A stretch of DNA of 64,000 nt from NCBI GenBank assembly GCA_016713665.1, contig JADJOR010000011.1:62001-126000 (forward strand), given 5' to 3'. This DNA comes from Deltaproteobacteria bacterium. GTDB taxonomy: Bacteria > Myxococcota_A > UBA9160 > UBA4427. Shown here one piece after another: positions 42,466 to 51,564 of the stretch (positions are counted from its first letter, which is position 1; the number at the start of each line of letters is the position of its first letter). The notes under the pieces are model-generated. The model was not told the DNA's origin. It saw nothing but the letters and a program-made list of their open reading frames with translations, and made no database searches. The position numbers and the translations under genes are program-made.

Positions 42466-43644
42466 TCATCGACTCGATTCGGCGCCCGACTCGTCGACCT
42501 CCGCAGGCGCCGCACCCGATGCCGCATCACTCGCCTGAGCCGCGAAATCGTCGGCCAGCCAGGAAGCCTTCTCGTCCCCCGCCGAGCGCAGGGCCTCGAT
42601 CAGCTCGCCGAGGAGTCCGCGCGACTCTGCCCGCTCGCCGAGTCGTTCGACCCAGAGCTCCTGCTCCGCGAGATTGTGGCGAGCGATGTAGCGTGCGAAC
42701 TCCGCGGGATGTTCGAGGGCGCGCGCGAGCCAGACGTCGCGCGGATCCTCGCCGCCTGCGTCGGCGGCCAAAGTCGGATCCCCAGACGTGCGCCGCGAGA
42801 GCGTGACGGGCACGGCCGTCGCCCCGTCCCCCGATGAGCGAGTCGCAAACCCCGTCGCCGGCCCGGAGACATCGCTGGCGAAGCCCTGCGCGAGGCCCCC
42901 GTTTCCGAAGAATGCTTCCGCGCGCCGGCTCGGCGAGTTCGCAGGCCGACGTCGCGGCGATGCCCAAGGCAGGCCCGCCATCGGGTCGCGCGCCGCGAGC
43001 GCCGTCGCCGGCTCGGCATCGCCAGTCGATCGCTCGACCGAAGGCTCCTCGATCGGCATCGGCGCGGAAGCCGGAGTCGATGCCGCGACGGCCGATTCGC
43101 GCGAGGTCTCCAGCCGGTCGCGGACCCGAGGCGCCTCGTCGGTCTCCTCGACGGCCGAAGCGCCGAAGGTCCGATCGACCTCCTGTGCGGCGAGCTGCGC
43201 GCCCAGCTCCGCTTCCGCCGCGAGCCCGGCCATCTCGTCCTCCCGGACCACCACCGCCGCGGCGCCCTCTTCCGCGAGGAGTGAACGCGAGAGCGGCCCT
43301 CCGCCCTGGATCACGACGAACACCAGGGCGGCCACCGCGACGGCCGAAGCCGGCAGGACGAAGCTCGGCTCGAGCACGCCCCCGAAGATGCGCTGCGCGC
43401 GCTCGAAGAGGCTCGGCCGGGTCTCGCCCGCTCGAATCCGCCGCATCACGTTGGCGGCGATCATCGGCGGCACTTCGGGCTGGGGGAGCGCCCGCAACAG
43501 ACGGATCGTCTGCTGCATCTCACGGACCTCTTGCGCGCAGATCTCGCAGCTGTCGAGATGCGCATCGACGAGCGCACGCTTGTCGAGGGCGAGGTCGCCC
43601 TCGAGGTAGTCGGCCAGGTGTTCGGTCAGCACGGCATGATTCAC
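42466..43644 (-). CDS. Anti-sigma factor with zinc-finger (ZAS) domain and large extracytoplasmic region
   Basis: 392 aa. Residues 1-45 form a zinc-binding anti-sigma domain with His9 and the pair Cys33-xx-Cys36 (HLADYLEGDLALDKRALVDA, then SCEICAQEV). One membrane segment around 94-112 (PSFVLPASAVAVAALVFVVIQ). The remaining ~280 residues are a low-complexity, Ala/Arg/Ser-rich region ending in helices. It would hold the preceding ECF sigma factor at the membrane until a signal causes its release. Starts with GTG two bases after the sigma stop. The outer part has no recognised domain. Confidence 0.85.
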   Translation of the reverse strand: MNHAVLTEHLADYLEGDLALDKRALVDAHLDSCEICAQEVREMQQTIRLLRALPQPEVPPMIAANVMRRIRAGETRPSLFERAQRIFGGVLEPSFVLPASAVAVAALVFVVIQGGGPLSRSLLAEEGAAAVVVREDEMAGLAAEAELGAQLAAQEVDRTFGASAVEETDEAPRVRDRLETSRESAVAASTPASAPMPIEEPSVERSTGDAEPATALAARDPMAGLPWASPRRRPANSPSRRAEAFFGNGGLAQGFASDVSGPATGFATRSSGDGATAVPVTLSRRTSGDPTLAADAGGEDPRDVWLARALEHPAEFARYIARHNLAEQELWVERLGERAESRGLLGELIEALRSAGDEKASWLADDFAAQASDAASGAAPAEVDESGAESSR

Positions 43645-43645
43645 G

Positions 43646-44317
43646 TCAGATACCCTCGATCGCCGGACCGGAGCCCAGCAGTCCCTTCAGCTCTTCGCGC
43701 AGCGCCTGTCTCGCGCGATGGATCCGCGATTTGACGGTGCCCTCGGCGACGCCCAGCACCTTCGCGATCTCGCCGTAGGCGAGCCCCTCGATGTCGTACA
43801 GGACGACCGGCATCCGCAGCGCGGGCGAGAGCGTCTCGAGCGCCACTCGGACGTGCTCCGACAGCTCCCCCCCGAGCATCGCGTCCTCCGGATCACGCGG
43901 CGCACTCGGCAGGTCGTCTCCCGCGTCGTTGCGCGTCTTCAGCTTCTCGACCCGTGAGCGCCCCCGTCCGAGCGCGCGGCGTCGATTGAGCGCGGCATTC
44001 GCGGCCACGCGGTAGATGAAGGTCGAGAAGCGCGATTCGGAACGAAAGCGATGCCCATGGCGGTGGAGACTCAGGAAGGTCTCCTGGGTCAGATCCTCGG
44101 CATCTTCGCGGTTGCCCATCATGCGATAGAGAAGCCGGTAGACCCGCTGTTGATGGCGCTCGATCAGCTCTTCGAAGGCCTTCTCGTCGCCGCCCTGCCA
44201 CCGGGCGACGCGCTCCCGCTCCCGATCCTCGACGACGACACGTGGACCGGAATGCTCGCGCGCCAATGGATTCGTGCCCCGTACCATGGTCCCTCGCTCG
44301 ACGAATTCGTAGGTCAT
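43646..44317 (-). CDS. ECF (RpoE-type) RNA polymerase sigma factor
   Basis: 223 aa. Sigma region 2: FEELIERHQQRVYRLLYRMMGNREDAEDLTQETFLSLHRHGHRF with RFSTFIYRVAANAALNRRR; region 4: LSPALRMPVVLYDIEGLAYGEIAKVLGVAEGTVKSRIHRARQALREEL. ATG at 44317 has GGAGAGG six bases upstream and is preferred to 44413. It is paired with the zinc anti-sigma gene directly downstream, so activity depends on release from that membrane partner. Envelope stress is the likely cue by family; the target genes are unknown. Confidence 0.92.
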   Translation of the reverse strand: MTYEFVERGTMVRGTNPLAREHSGPRVVVEDRERERVARWQGGDEKAFEELIERHQQRVYRLLYRMMGNREDAEDLTQETFLSLHRHGHRFRSESRFSTFIYRVAANAALNRRRALGRGRSRVEKLKTRNDAGDDLPSAPRDPEDAMLGGELSEHVRVALETLSPALRMPVVLYDIEGLAYGEIAKVLGVAEGTVKSRIHRARQALREELKGLLGSGPAIEGI

Positions 44318-44536
44318 GGGTCGCCTCTCCGCCGACAGACCCCGCTTTTCGTGCGCGGGTTCCGGAGAGGGCTCGGCCGTTCCGACCGGAACATCCGATT
44401 GGGGTCCGCTCACGAAGCGCCACTCCCGAGGCGATGCAAGGAGCCGCGGCCCTTCGCCGGGTCCCCTTGGGATCGGCCGACGCCCGCGCCTGCCTGCCCG
44501 GGCAACCGGAAGGATCGCCCCTTTTCCCTGGCCCGA

Positions 44537-45061
<525 letters not shown>

Positions 45062-45143
45062 CCCGGTCTCCTCATCCACCCCATGGTCCGTGTTCCATCC
45101 GACCTCTCGTCGTCGTCCCCCTCGAAGCGGGGGCGGGGAGCGC

Positions 45144-45998
45144 TCATTCGCCCATCCATTCGAGCACCTCGCGCCAGATCGCTTCGTGTTCGGGCTCGTT
45201 GAAGATCTCGTGGCGCAGCCCAGGATAGACCGAAAGCCGACTCCTGTTCGCGATCGCCGGATCGAGGCCGGCGTGGAAACGACGACTCCCCGAGACGGGA
45301 CAGATCGGATCGTCGCCGCCATGCAGGACGAGAATGGGGCGCTCGACCCGGTCGGCCGAGCTCGCGACCCGCTCCACCATCCCGGCGAGCCCCGCCGCGA
45401 AGCGCGCGGACATCCGATCCTTCACGTACGGATCTTCGAGATAGCGGCGAACGACCTCGGGATCCCGCGAGAGCCCCGCTGCGTCGAGGCCCGTCGAGAG
45501 ACCGATGCGCGGTGCGATCGCCGAGAGGAAGCGGGCGGCGAGGAGCCGGAGGCGGCGATCGAAGGAGCCCGCCGTCGGCATCTCGAGCAGGGCCCCGGAC
45601 AGCACGATCCACTCGACTGCCGGGCGCCGGAACACGGCGGTCGCCGCCACGACGAGGCCGCCCATGCTGTGGCCGACGAGCGCGATCGGAAGGCCCGGAT
45701 GGTCCGCGGCGATCTGCTCGACGAATCGCGAGAGCTCGTCGAGCAGGCGCTCGAATCGGTCGACATGGCCCCGAGGTCCACGTGTGCGGCCGTGGCCGGC
45801 CTGATCGTAGGCGTGGACGGCGAAGCCCCGGGCGGCGAACCACGTCGCCATCGCGTCGTATCGGCCCGCGTGCTCGGCGTAGCCGTGCACGAGGATCATC
45901 GCGCGCCGCGGGGCCGGCGGAAGCCACGCATAGCGGTAGCGCTCGCCGCGGTCGGAAAGCGCGATCCGACCCTCTCGGCGCAGGACGAAGTTTTCCAT
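45144..45998 (-). CDS. Alpha/beta hydrolase, monoacylglycerol-lipase-like
   Basis: 284 aa. The fold is clear: ILVHGYAEHAGRYDAMA (oxyanion HG), YDQAGHGRTRGPRGHVD, nucleophile elbow GHSMGG, then an Asp in LHGGDDPICPV and a His in GLRHEIFNEPEHE. The HGYAEH and GHSMGG signatures are those of the monoglyceride lipase/lysophospholipase group. No signal peptide is seen. Its start codon directly follows the lytic transglycosylase stop, so they are co-transcribed. Confidence 0.88.
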   Translation of the reverse strand: MENFVLRREGRIALSDRGERYRYAWLPPAPRRAMILVHGYAEHAGRYDAMATWFAARGFAVHAYDQAGHGRTRGPRGHVDRFERLLDELSRFVEQIAADHPGLPIALVGHSMGGLVVAATAVFRRPAVEWIVLSGALLEMPTAGSFDRRLRLLAARFLSAIAPRIGLSTGLDAAGLSRDPEVVRRYLEDPYVKDRMSARFAAGLAGMVERVASSADRVERPILVLHGGDDPICPVSGSRRFHAGLDPAIANRSRLSVYPGLRHEIFNEPEHEAIWREVLEWMGE

Positions 45999-46613
45999 TC
46001 AGGAGGGGCTCGAATCGCGCACCCGCTCGCGCGCCCGCTCGACCTTCTCGAGATAGGCGTCGCCCCGGATGTGACGCCCCCAGAAATAGGAGGAGATCCC
46101 CTGCGCCTCCCCGAGCCGCCGGATGTTGTCGGCCAGGATGTAGCAGCCGGCCTCGACGTTGCTCTCGATCGTCGCGAGATTCCCGGCGAGCGGGAGCTTC
46201 TCCGCCATGTGCGGCATGACCTGCATCAGGCCGATCGCGCCCTTGCCACTCTCCGCCCAGGGCCGCGCATCGCTCTCGACCAGCAGCACCGCGGTCACGA
46301 GGTAGGGATCGAGCGCGTGGCGTCGGCTGCTGCGCAGCACCGCCTCGACCACCCGCCGTTGCTCCTCCCCGGACAGGGATCCGTTGCGACTGCGCAGGTG
46401 GTCGACCAGCGCCGCGGTCACCGCCGGCCGAGCCGCTTCGACCGGATCCGCCTCGGCCGCCGATTCGGCGCCCTGCTCGCCCGGTGCGCGGTCGAAGAGC
46501 AACAGCACCGCCAACACGACCAGTCCCCACGTGGCCACGTGGCGCAGGCCGAGCGAAGACGGTCTCCGGGATCGCGTGACGACGAACGGGCCCTCGTGTC
46601 GGTGGCTTCGCAT
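45999..46613 (-). CDS. Lytic transglycosylase, SLT domain, membrane-anchored
   Basis: 204 aa. One membrane segment near residues 24-41 (LRHVATWGLVVLAVLLLF), then an SLT domain: HALDPYLVTAVLLVESDARPWAESGKGAIGLMQVMP with the catalytic Glu in LLVESD, and YILADNIRRLGEAQGISSYFWG. Cleaves murein with 1,6-anhydro product by family. Divergent from lgt. Confidence 0.88.
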   Translation of the reverse strand: MRSHRHEGPFVVTRSRRPSSLGLRHVATWGLVVLAVLLLFDRAPGEQGAESAAEADPVEAARPAVTAALVDHLRSRNGSLSGEEQRRVVEAVLRSSRRHALDPYLVTAVLLVESDARPWAESGKGAIGLMQVMPHMAEKLPLAGNLATIESNVEAGCYILADNIRRLGEAQGISSYFWGRHIRGDAYLEKVERARERVRDSSPS

Positions 46614-46747
46614 GCCCTCTTGCCCCCGGGCCGGATGCCCTGCCTCGAGCGCGAGAATACAAGGCAGTGTCCATGCGAGCCACGCACCCGAGCGTGCGTT
46701 TGCCCGTGCGGGCCGGCTCGCGTACCGTGCGGCGCACGCGAGGCGCG

Positions 46748-47503
46748 ATGTATCCGATTCTCTTCCATCTCCCGATCCTCGGTTGGCCGATCAGCAGCTT
46801 CGGCGTGATGATGGCGATCGGCTTCCTCGTCGGATACTGGATCGCCCTGCCCCGCATGCGCGAGGAGGGGCTCGATCCGGAGCACACCGCGAATCTCCTG
46901 ATCTTCATCATGCTGGGCGGCGTTTTCGGCGCGAAGCTCTATTACGCGCTCGACTTCTGGTGGCGCGAAGGCGTGCCGTTCTGGGACTCGCTGCTCTCGC
47001 GCGGCGGGCTCGTCTTCTACGGCGGCCTGATGGGCGGCTATCTGGGCGGCTACATCGGGTGTCGCTCGCTGGGCGTTCCGGCCATTCCCTTCGCCAACGC
47101 CGCGGCGATCTCGCTCGCGGTCGGTCAGGCGCTCGGCCGGGTGGGCTGCTTCCTGGTCGGCGACGACTACGGTCGGGCGACCGACCTGCCGTGGGGCGTC
47201 GCCTTTCCCGAAGGTCTCCCCCCGGTCGACTACCCGGTCCATCCGACGATGCTCTACGAAGCAGCCTGGCTGACGGGCGTGAGCGGATGGCTCTGGTGGC
47301 GTCGGCGCCGCAGCCCGTCGTTGATGGGCGAGTATCTGATCCTGAACGGCATCGGACGGGCAGTCGTCGAGCACTGGCGGCTCAACGCGCGAGTCGCCCT
47401 CGATCTGTCGGAAGCCCAGTGGATCGGAATCGCGATCGTCGTCGTCGGGACGATCCTGTTCCTGCACGGGCGATCCCGCCGCCCGGTCGGCGCGGCGGCC
47501 TAG
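46748..47503 (+). CDS. lgt: Prolipoprotein diacylglyceryl transferase family protein
   Basis: 251 aa polytopic protein (at least six segments) that would add diacylglycerol to lipobox cysteines. MYPILFHLPILGWPISSFGVM is the Lgt opening; GRVGCFLVGDDYG replaces the GRIGNFINGE signature, and the loop reads GGLVFYGGLMGG, with Tyr where the E. coli enzyme has His103. These substitutions occur in a known subgroup, so the activity is likely but not certain. VHPTMLYEAAW is conserved. Start at 46748 is supported by GAGG just upstream; a longer ORF starts at 46667. Confidence 0.8.
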   Translation: MYPILFHLPILGWPISSFGVMMAIGFLVGYWIALPRMREEGLDPEHTANLLIFIMLGGVFGAKLYYALDFWWREGVPFWDSLLSRGGLVFYGGLMGGYLGGYIGCRSLGVPAIPFANAAAISLAVGQALGRVGCFLVGDDYGRATDLPWGVAFPEGLPPVDYPVHPTMLYEAAWLTGVSGWLWWRRRRSPSLMGEYLILNGIGRAVVEHWRLNARVALDLSEAQWIGIAIVVVGTILFLHGRSRRPVGAAA

Positions 47504-48504
47504 CCCTCCCGATCGGAGCCTCCCCCGTCCATGCGCTGTTGCAGCGCTCGAGCCCGAGCGATCCAGGTCGACGGATCCGGATCGTCGCGCAGGAGCGGCC
47601 CCAGGCGGCCGAGCACTGAGCCCGCGAGCCGCGCGAAATCCCGCTCGAGCAGATGGCCCTCCGAGTCGGCCCATTCGGTCAGGGCTTCGATCGAGCTCGC
47701 ATAGCGACCGTCGAGCACGGCCTGCATGCCTTCGGCATACAGCTCGAGCTGGCGGATCTCCTGGAGCGGCGCCTCGACCTCGCTCTTCGCCCGCCGGAGC
47801 GTCGCGATCGCCTCGACGTAATAGGCGCTCTCGAGCAGAGCCCTCGCCCCCTCGACCAGGCCCGTCGCCGTGTTGCCGTGCATCGCCTTGAGCAGTCCGT
47901 CGAGCCCCTCCGCGAAGGTCGAGTCCACCTGCTCCCGGCGGCTCAGCAGGCAGCGCGTGACCCGCCGGTCGCCGGCGCGTTCGAGCAGGAGGCGGCGAAG
48001 CTGATCGCGGGTCTGTGCGAGCAGGACCCGGACCTCGGCCACCACCTCGTCGAGCCGTGCGACGCTCTTGCCGAGGATGCGATCGAATTCGACGATCAGC
48101 GCCTCGGACTGCTCGTCGGCCGCCTCGCGCAGCTGGGCGACGCGCGGCCCGTAGACCTCGCGCTGGTAGAGGCTCTCGCGCAGCTTCATCGCTTCGTGGA
48201 AGAGCGAGCCGAGGGCGAGGTCGAAGAGCGCTTCGTGCCGCACGACCTCGCTCGCGAACTCGTCCGTGCGGAAGAGCGCGTGGCTCTTCTCCTTCATCCG
48301 GAAGAGCACGGTCCCCTCGTCGTCACCGACGAGCTCCCGGATCCGGGCGAACGGGATCTCCTGACTGCCGCAGCGGGCGAACAGGTCCGCGAAGGCGGTG
48401 TACCCCGAAAGGAACTCGCGCAGGAGCTGGACGAAGTCGGCCGATCGACCTGCCGGATCGCGGCTCGCAGCACTCAATGCACCGTCCTCGGAGCCGAAGG
48501 GCAC
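47500..48504 (-). CDS. Hypothetical helical protein, 334 aa
   Basis: I do not recognise it. No signal peptide or membrane segment; the composition is Arg/Glu/Leu-rich and helical throughout (VQLLREFLSGYTAFADLF, LAQTRDQLRRLLLERAGDRR, ALTEWADSEGHLLERDFARL). Repeated patterns such as LLESAYYVEAIATLRRAKSE suggest TPR-like helices in the C-terminal half. It shares the last four bases (CTAG) with the convergent lgt. GTG at 48504 has no ribosome site; a TTG at 48477 with GAGG upstream is possible. Confidence 0.6.
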   Translation of the reverse strand: MPFGSEDGALSAASRDPAGRSADFVQLLREFLSGYTAFADLFARCGSQEIPFARIRELVGDDEGTVLFRMKEKSHALFRTDEFASEVVRHEALFDLALGSLFHEAMKLRESLYQREVYGPRVAQLREAADEQSEALIVEFDRILGKSVARLDEVVAEVRVLLAQTRDQLRRLLLERAGDRRVTRCLLSRREQVDSTFAEGLDGLLKAMHGNTATGLVEGARALLESAYYVEAIATLRRAKSEVEAPLQEIRQLELYAEGMQAVLDGRYASSIEALTEWADSEGHLLERDFARLAGSVLGRLGPLLRDDPDPSTWIARARALQQRMDGGGSDREG

Positions 48505-48666
48505 GTGACCGGACCGACCGGGTGGAGAGAAGCGGGCCGCCTGGGCACGCGGCCGCCCAGAATAGGAGACGGCGATCCGCAGGCCAATGGAAGAATCGGT
48601 TGTTCGGCCGCGCCCCGTCTCCTAAGTTCCGGTCCACCCGAATTCCCTCCGAAAGGAAGCTGTGCG

Positions 48667-50366
48667 ATGACCCAACCCGAACGCGAGAGCATGGAGGTCG
48701 ACATCCTCTTCGTGGGCGCCGGCCCGGCGACCCTCGCCTCCGCTTATCACCTCATGAAGCAGGTCGAAGCTCATAATGCCGCCTGTGCCACGACCGGAAA
48801 GGCGCCGATCGAGACGCCCTCGATCCTCGTGATCGAGAAGGCCGCCGGCGTCGGCGACCATCAGCTCTCCGGGGGCGTCATGAACCCGAAGGCGATCAAG
48901 GAGCTCATGCCCGACTACAAGGAGCAGGGCTTCCCGATCGAGTACACCTGCAGCCAGGACTATTTCTGGCTGTTCACCCGCAAGGGCACGATCAAGTCCC
49001 CCGTCACGCCGCCCATGTTCCAGAAGAAGGGCTACCACGTCGTCTCGCTCTCGAACGTCGTGAAATGGCTCGCGGCGAAGTGCGAGGAGGTCGGGGTCGA
49101 GATCTATCCCGGCTTCGCGGCCGCGGAGGTCCTGACCGAGGGCGACCGCGTGATCGGCGTCCGGACCGGCGACATGGGCATCGGCAAGGACGGCAAGCCG
49201 AAGGCGAACTACCAGCCCGGCATGGACATCTTCGCGGGCGTGACCGTGCTCGGCGAGGGCGTGCGCGGTTCGTGCACCAAGCAGCTGATCGAGCGCTTCG
49301 GACTCGAGGGCCAGAATCCGCAGACCTACGAGACCGGCATCAAGGAGATCTGGCGCGTCAAGCCGGAGAAGCATCAGCCCGGACGCGTCGTCCACGGCTC
49401 GATGTTCCCGGACTTCTTCAACCAGATCAACGGCATGTGGCTCTACGACATGAAGGACGACCTCGTGTCCTTCGGATACGTGACGTCGCTGTCGTCGGAA
49501 GATCCGACCAACGATCCGCACCGCGCCGCTCAGGAGTTCAAGCGCGATTCGCCCTTCATGCGCGACCTGCTCGACGGGGCGCGGAGCTCGTGCGCTACGG
49601 CGCGAAGTGCATCCCGACCGGTGGCCTGCATGCGATGCCGAAGCTCTACACGAACGGCGCGATGATCGTCGGAGACTCGGCCTCGATGCTCAACATCATG
49701 AAGCTGGCCGGCATCCACATGGCCATCAAATCGGGCATGCTCGCGGCGGAGACCCTGGTCGACGCCCTCGCGCAGCGCGACTACAGCGCGAAGACCCTCG
49801 GCGGCTACGCCGAGCGCTTCAAGCAGAGCTGGGCCTACGACGAGCATCTCGAGGGCCGCAACTTCACGGGCTCGAACGAGATCGCGCCGCTCTTCGGCAT
49901 GGCGATCAACATCCCGCTGATGCTGATCACGAAGGGCCGCGGCCTCATCCCCTTCATCAAGACCCACCCCTCGCATGCGGCGATGAAGAAGATCTGGGAG
50001 ATGCCGAAGGAGGTTCGCGATCGACCGCCCTTCGTCCCGGACGGCGTGCTGACCTTCTCGAAGGAGCATCTGGTCGGCTTCTCGGGGACGCAGCACGAGG
50101 CGGATCAGCAGCCCCATCTCAAGGTCGCCGACACGAACGTCTGCGCCACGAGCTGCCGGACCGATTACGGCAACCCGTGCGAGAAGTTCTGCCCGGCGGC
50201 GGTGTACGAGATGATCGACGTACCGGGCAAGCCCGGGGCGAAGGAGCTCTTCATCCACCACGAGAACTGCGTCCACTGCAAGACCTGCGACATCGCCGAT
50301 CCCTACCAGATCATCACCTGGACGACGCCGCAGGGCGGCGAGGGGCCCGACTACACGCAGATGTGA
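48667..50366 (+). pseudogene. Electron-transfer flavoprotein-ubiquinone oxidoreductase, interrupted by a one-base frameshift
   Basis: Both halves are well conserved. The 5' frame (from ATG at 48667) carries the FAD-binding VDILFVGAGPATLASAYHL, DHQLSGGVMNPKAIKELMP, and GRVVHGSMFPDFF. In the G run at 49576-49579 the frame breaks: the first frame continues as nonsense to 49665, while the correct sequence (GAELVRYGAKCIPTGG) resumes one phase earlier and runs to 50366. Losing one base of GACGGCGGC would explain it. The C-terminal part contains the 4Fe-4S cluster (CRTDYGNPCEKFCP, NCVHCKTCDIADP) and PQGGEGPDY. The enzyme passes electrons from acyl-CoA dehydrogenase ETF to quinone. Real mutation or base-call error cannot be separated. 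Confidence 0.9.
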
Positions 50367-50375
50367 GGCGCGGAA

Positions 50376-51446
50376 TTGCCGCGGGCGGACTCGCCTCGCT
50401 CCCTGGTCCTTCGCGCAGGCGCGCGCGCCGCGGCGCGCCTGCGCGAGGAGGGCCTCCACGGCGGGCTCTTCGACACGCTCGTCGGCGCGTCGGGCGGGCC
50501 CAAATGGCTCGTGCTCCGACACCTCGACGACGTCCTGATCGAACGCGTCGTCCGACCGCGCAGGACGCCGCTCGATACCCTCGGCTCCTCGATCGGCAGC
50601 TTCCGTCACGCCTGCTTCGCGCAAGCCGATCCCCACGCCGCACTCGCGCGCTTCGCCTCGGGGTACGTCGAGCAGGCCTATGAAGGCGTCCCTTCGCCCG
50701 AGGCGATCTCGCGGGTCAGCGAGCGGATCCTCGCCGAGCTCCTCGGCGAAGCGGGCGCCTTCGAGATCGCCGCGAACCCGACGATCCGCTCGCATTTCGT
50801 CGCGTCCCGCCCCCGGCGCGAGACGGGCCGGGATCGGGGGGCGCGCTTCCAGATCGCCCTCGCCGTCGCGGCGGCCGCCAATGCGGTCTCGAGACGGGCG
50901 CTCGGACGCGCCTTCGAGCGCGTCCTGTTCGCGGCGGGCGAGGCCTCGGTCGAGTTCGTCGACCTGCCGACCCGGCCGATTCCGCTCACGCCGACGAACG
51001 TGGCGAAGGCCCTGCTCGCGAGCGGCTCGATCCCGCTCGTGATGGCCGGGGTCCGCGACGTCCCCGGCATCTCGGGCACGCTCTTCGACGGCGGATTGCT
51101 CGACTACCACTTCGACTTCGCCTTCCGGCGCCGATCGGGGCTCGTCCTCTACCCGCATTTCTTCGACCGGATCACGCCGGGCTGGTTCGATCAGCTCCTC
51201 CCGTGGCGCGCGCCGCGTGGCCGCGACCTCGACGACGTCGTGCTCGTCGCCCCGGGCGACGACTTCGTCACGAGCCTGCCCGGCGCGAAGGTGCCCGACC
51301 GCAACGACTTCCTGTCGCTGTCGACCGCCGACCGCATCCGGCGCTGGCGGGCCGTGCTCGCGCGGTCGAAGGTCCTCGCCGACGAGCTCGACGGCCTCTT
51401 CGAGACCCCCGGCGATCGCCTGCCGATCCGCCCCCTGCCGAAATGA
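50376..51446 (+). CDS. Patatin-like phospholipase family protein
   Basis: 356 aa. Patatin-type features: GASGGPKWLVLRHLD, the serine elbow LGSSIGSFRHA (GxSxG), and the Asp motif FDGGLLDYHFD. Members hydrolyse acyl esters of phospholipids or other lipids. No signal peptide, so cytoplasmic. TTG start at 50376 with GAGG eight bases upstream, ten bases after the ETF-QO end, so it is probably co-transcribed with it. Confidence 0.78.
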   Translation: MPRADSPRSLVLRAGARAAARLREEGLHGGLFDTLVGASGGPKWLVLRHLDDVLIERVVRPRRTPLDTLGSSIGSFRHACFAQADPHAALARFASGYVEQAYEGVPSPEAISRVSERILAELLGEAGAFEIAANPTIRSHFVASRPRRETGRDRGARFQIALAVAAAANAVSRRALGRAFERVLFAAGEASVEFVDLPTRPIPLTPTNVAKALLASGSIPLVMAGVRDVPGISGTLFDGGLLDYHFDFAFRRRSGLVLYPHFFDRITPGWFDQLLPWRAPRGRDLDDVVLVAPGDDFVTSLPGAKVPDRNDFLSLSTADRIRRWRAVLARSKVLADELDGLFETPGDRLPIRPLPK

Positions 51447-51564
51447 CGTCGCGCTCGCCTATGCTCGCGAGAGCCGCGGGAGCGGATGGACCGAACGCGC
51501 GGGTCTGACCCGCTCCGATTCGCAGTACGGGCGCGGGATCGCGCGGAAGGACGAGGGAGCGGGA

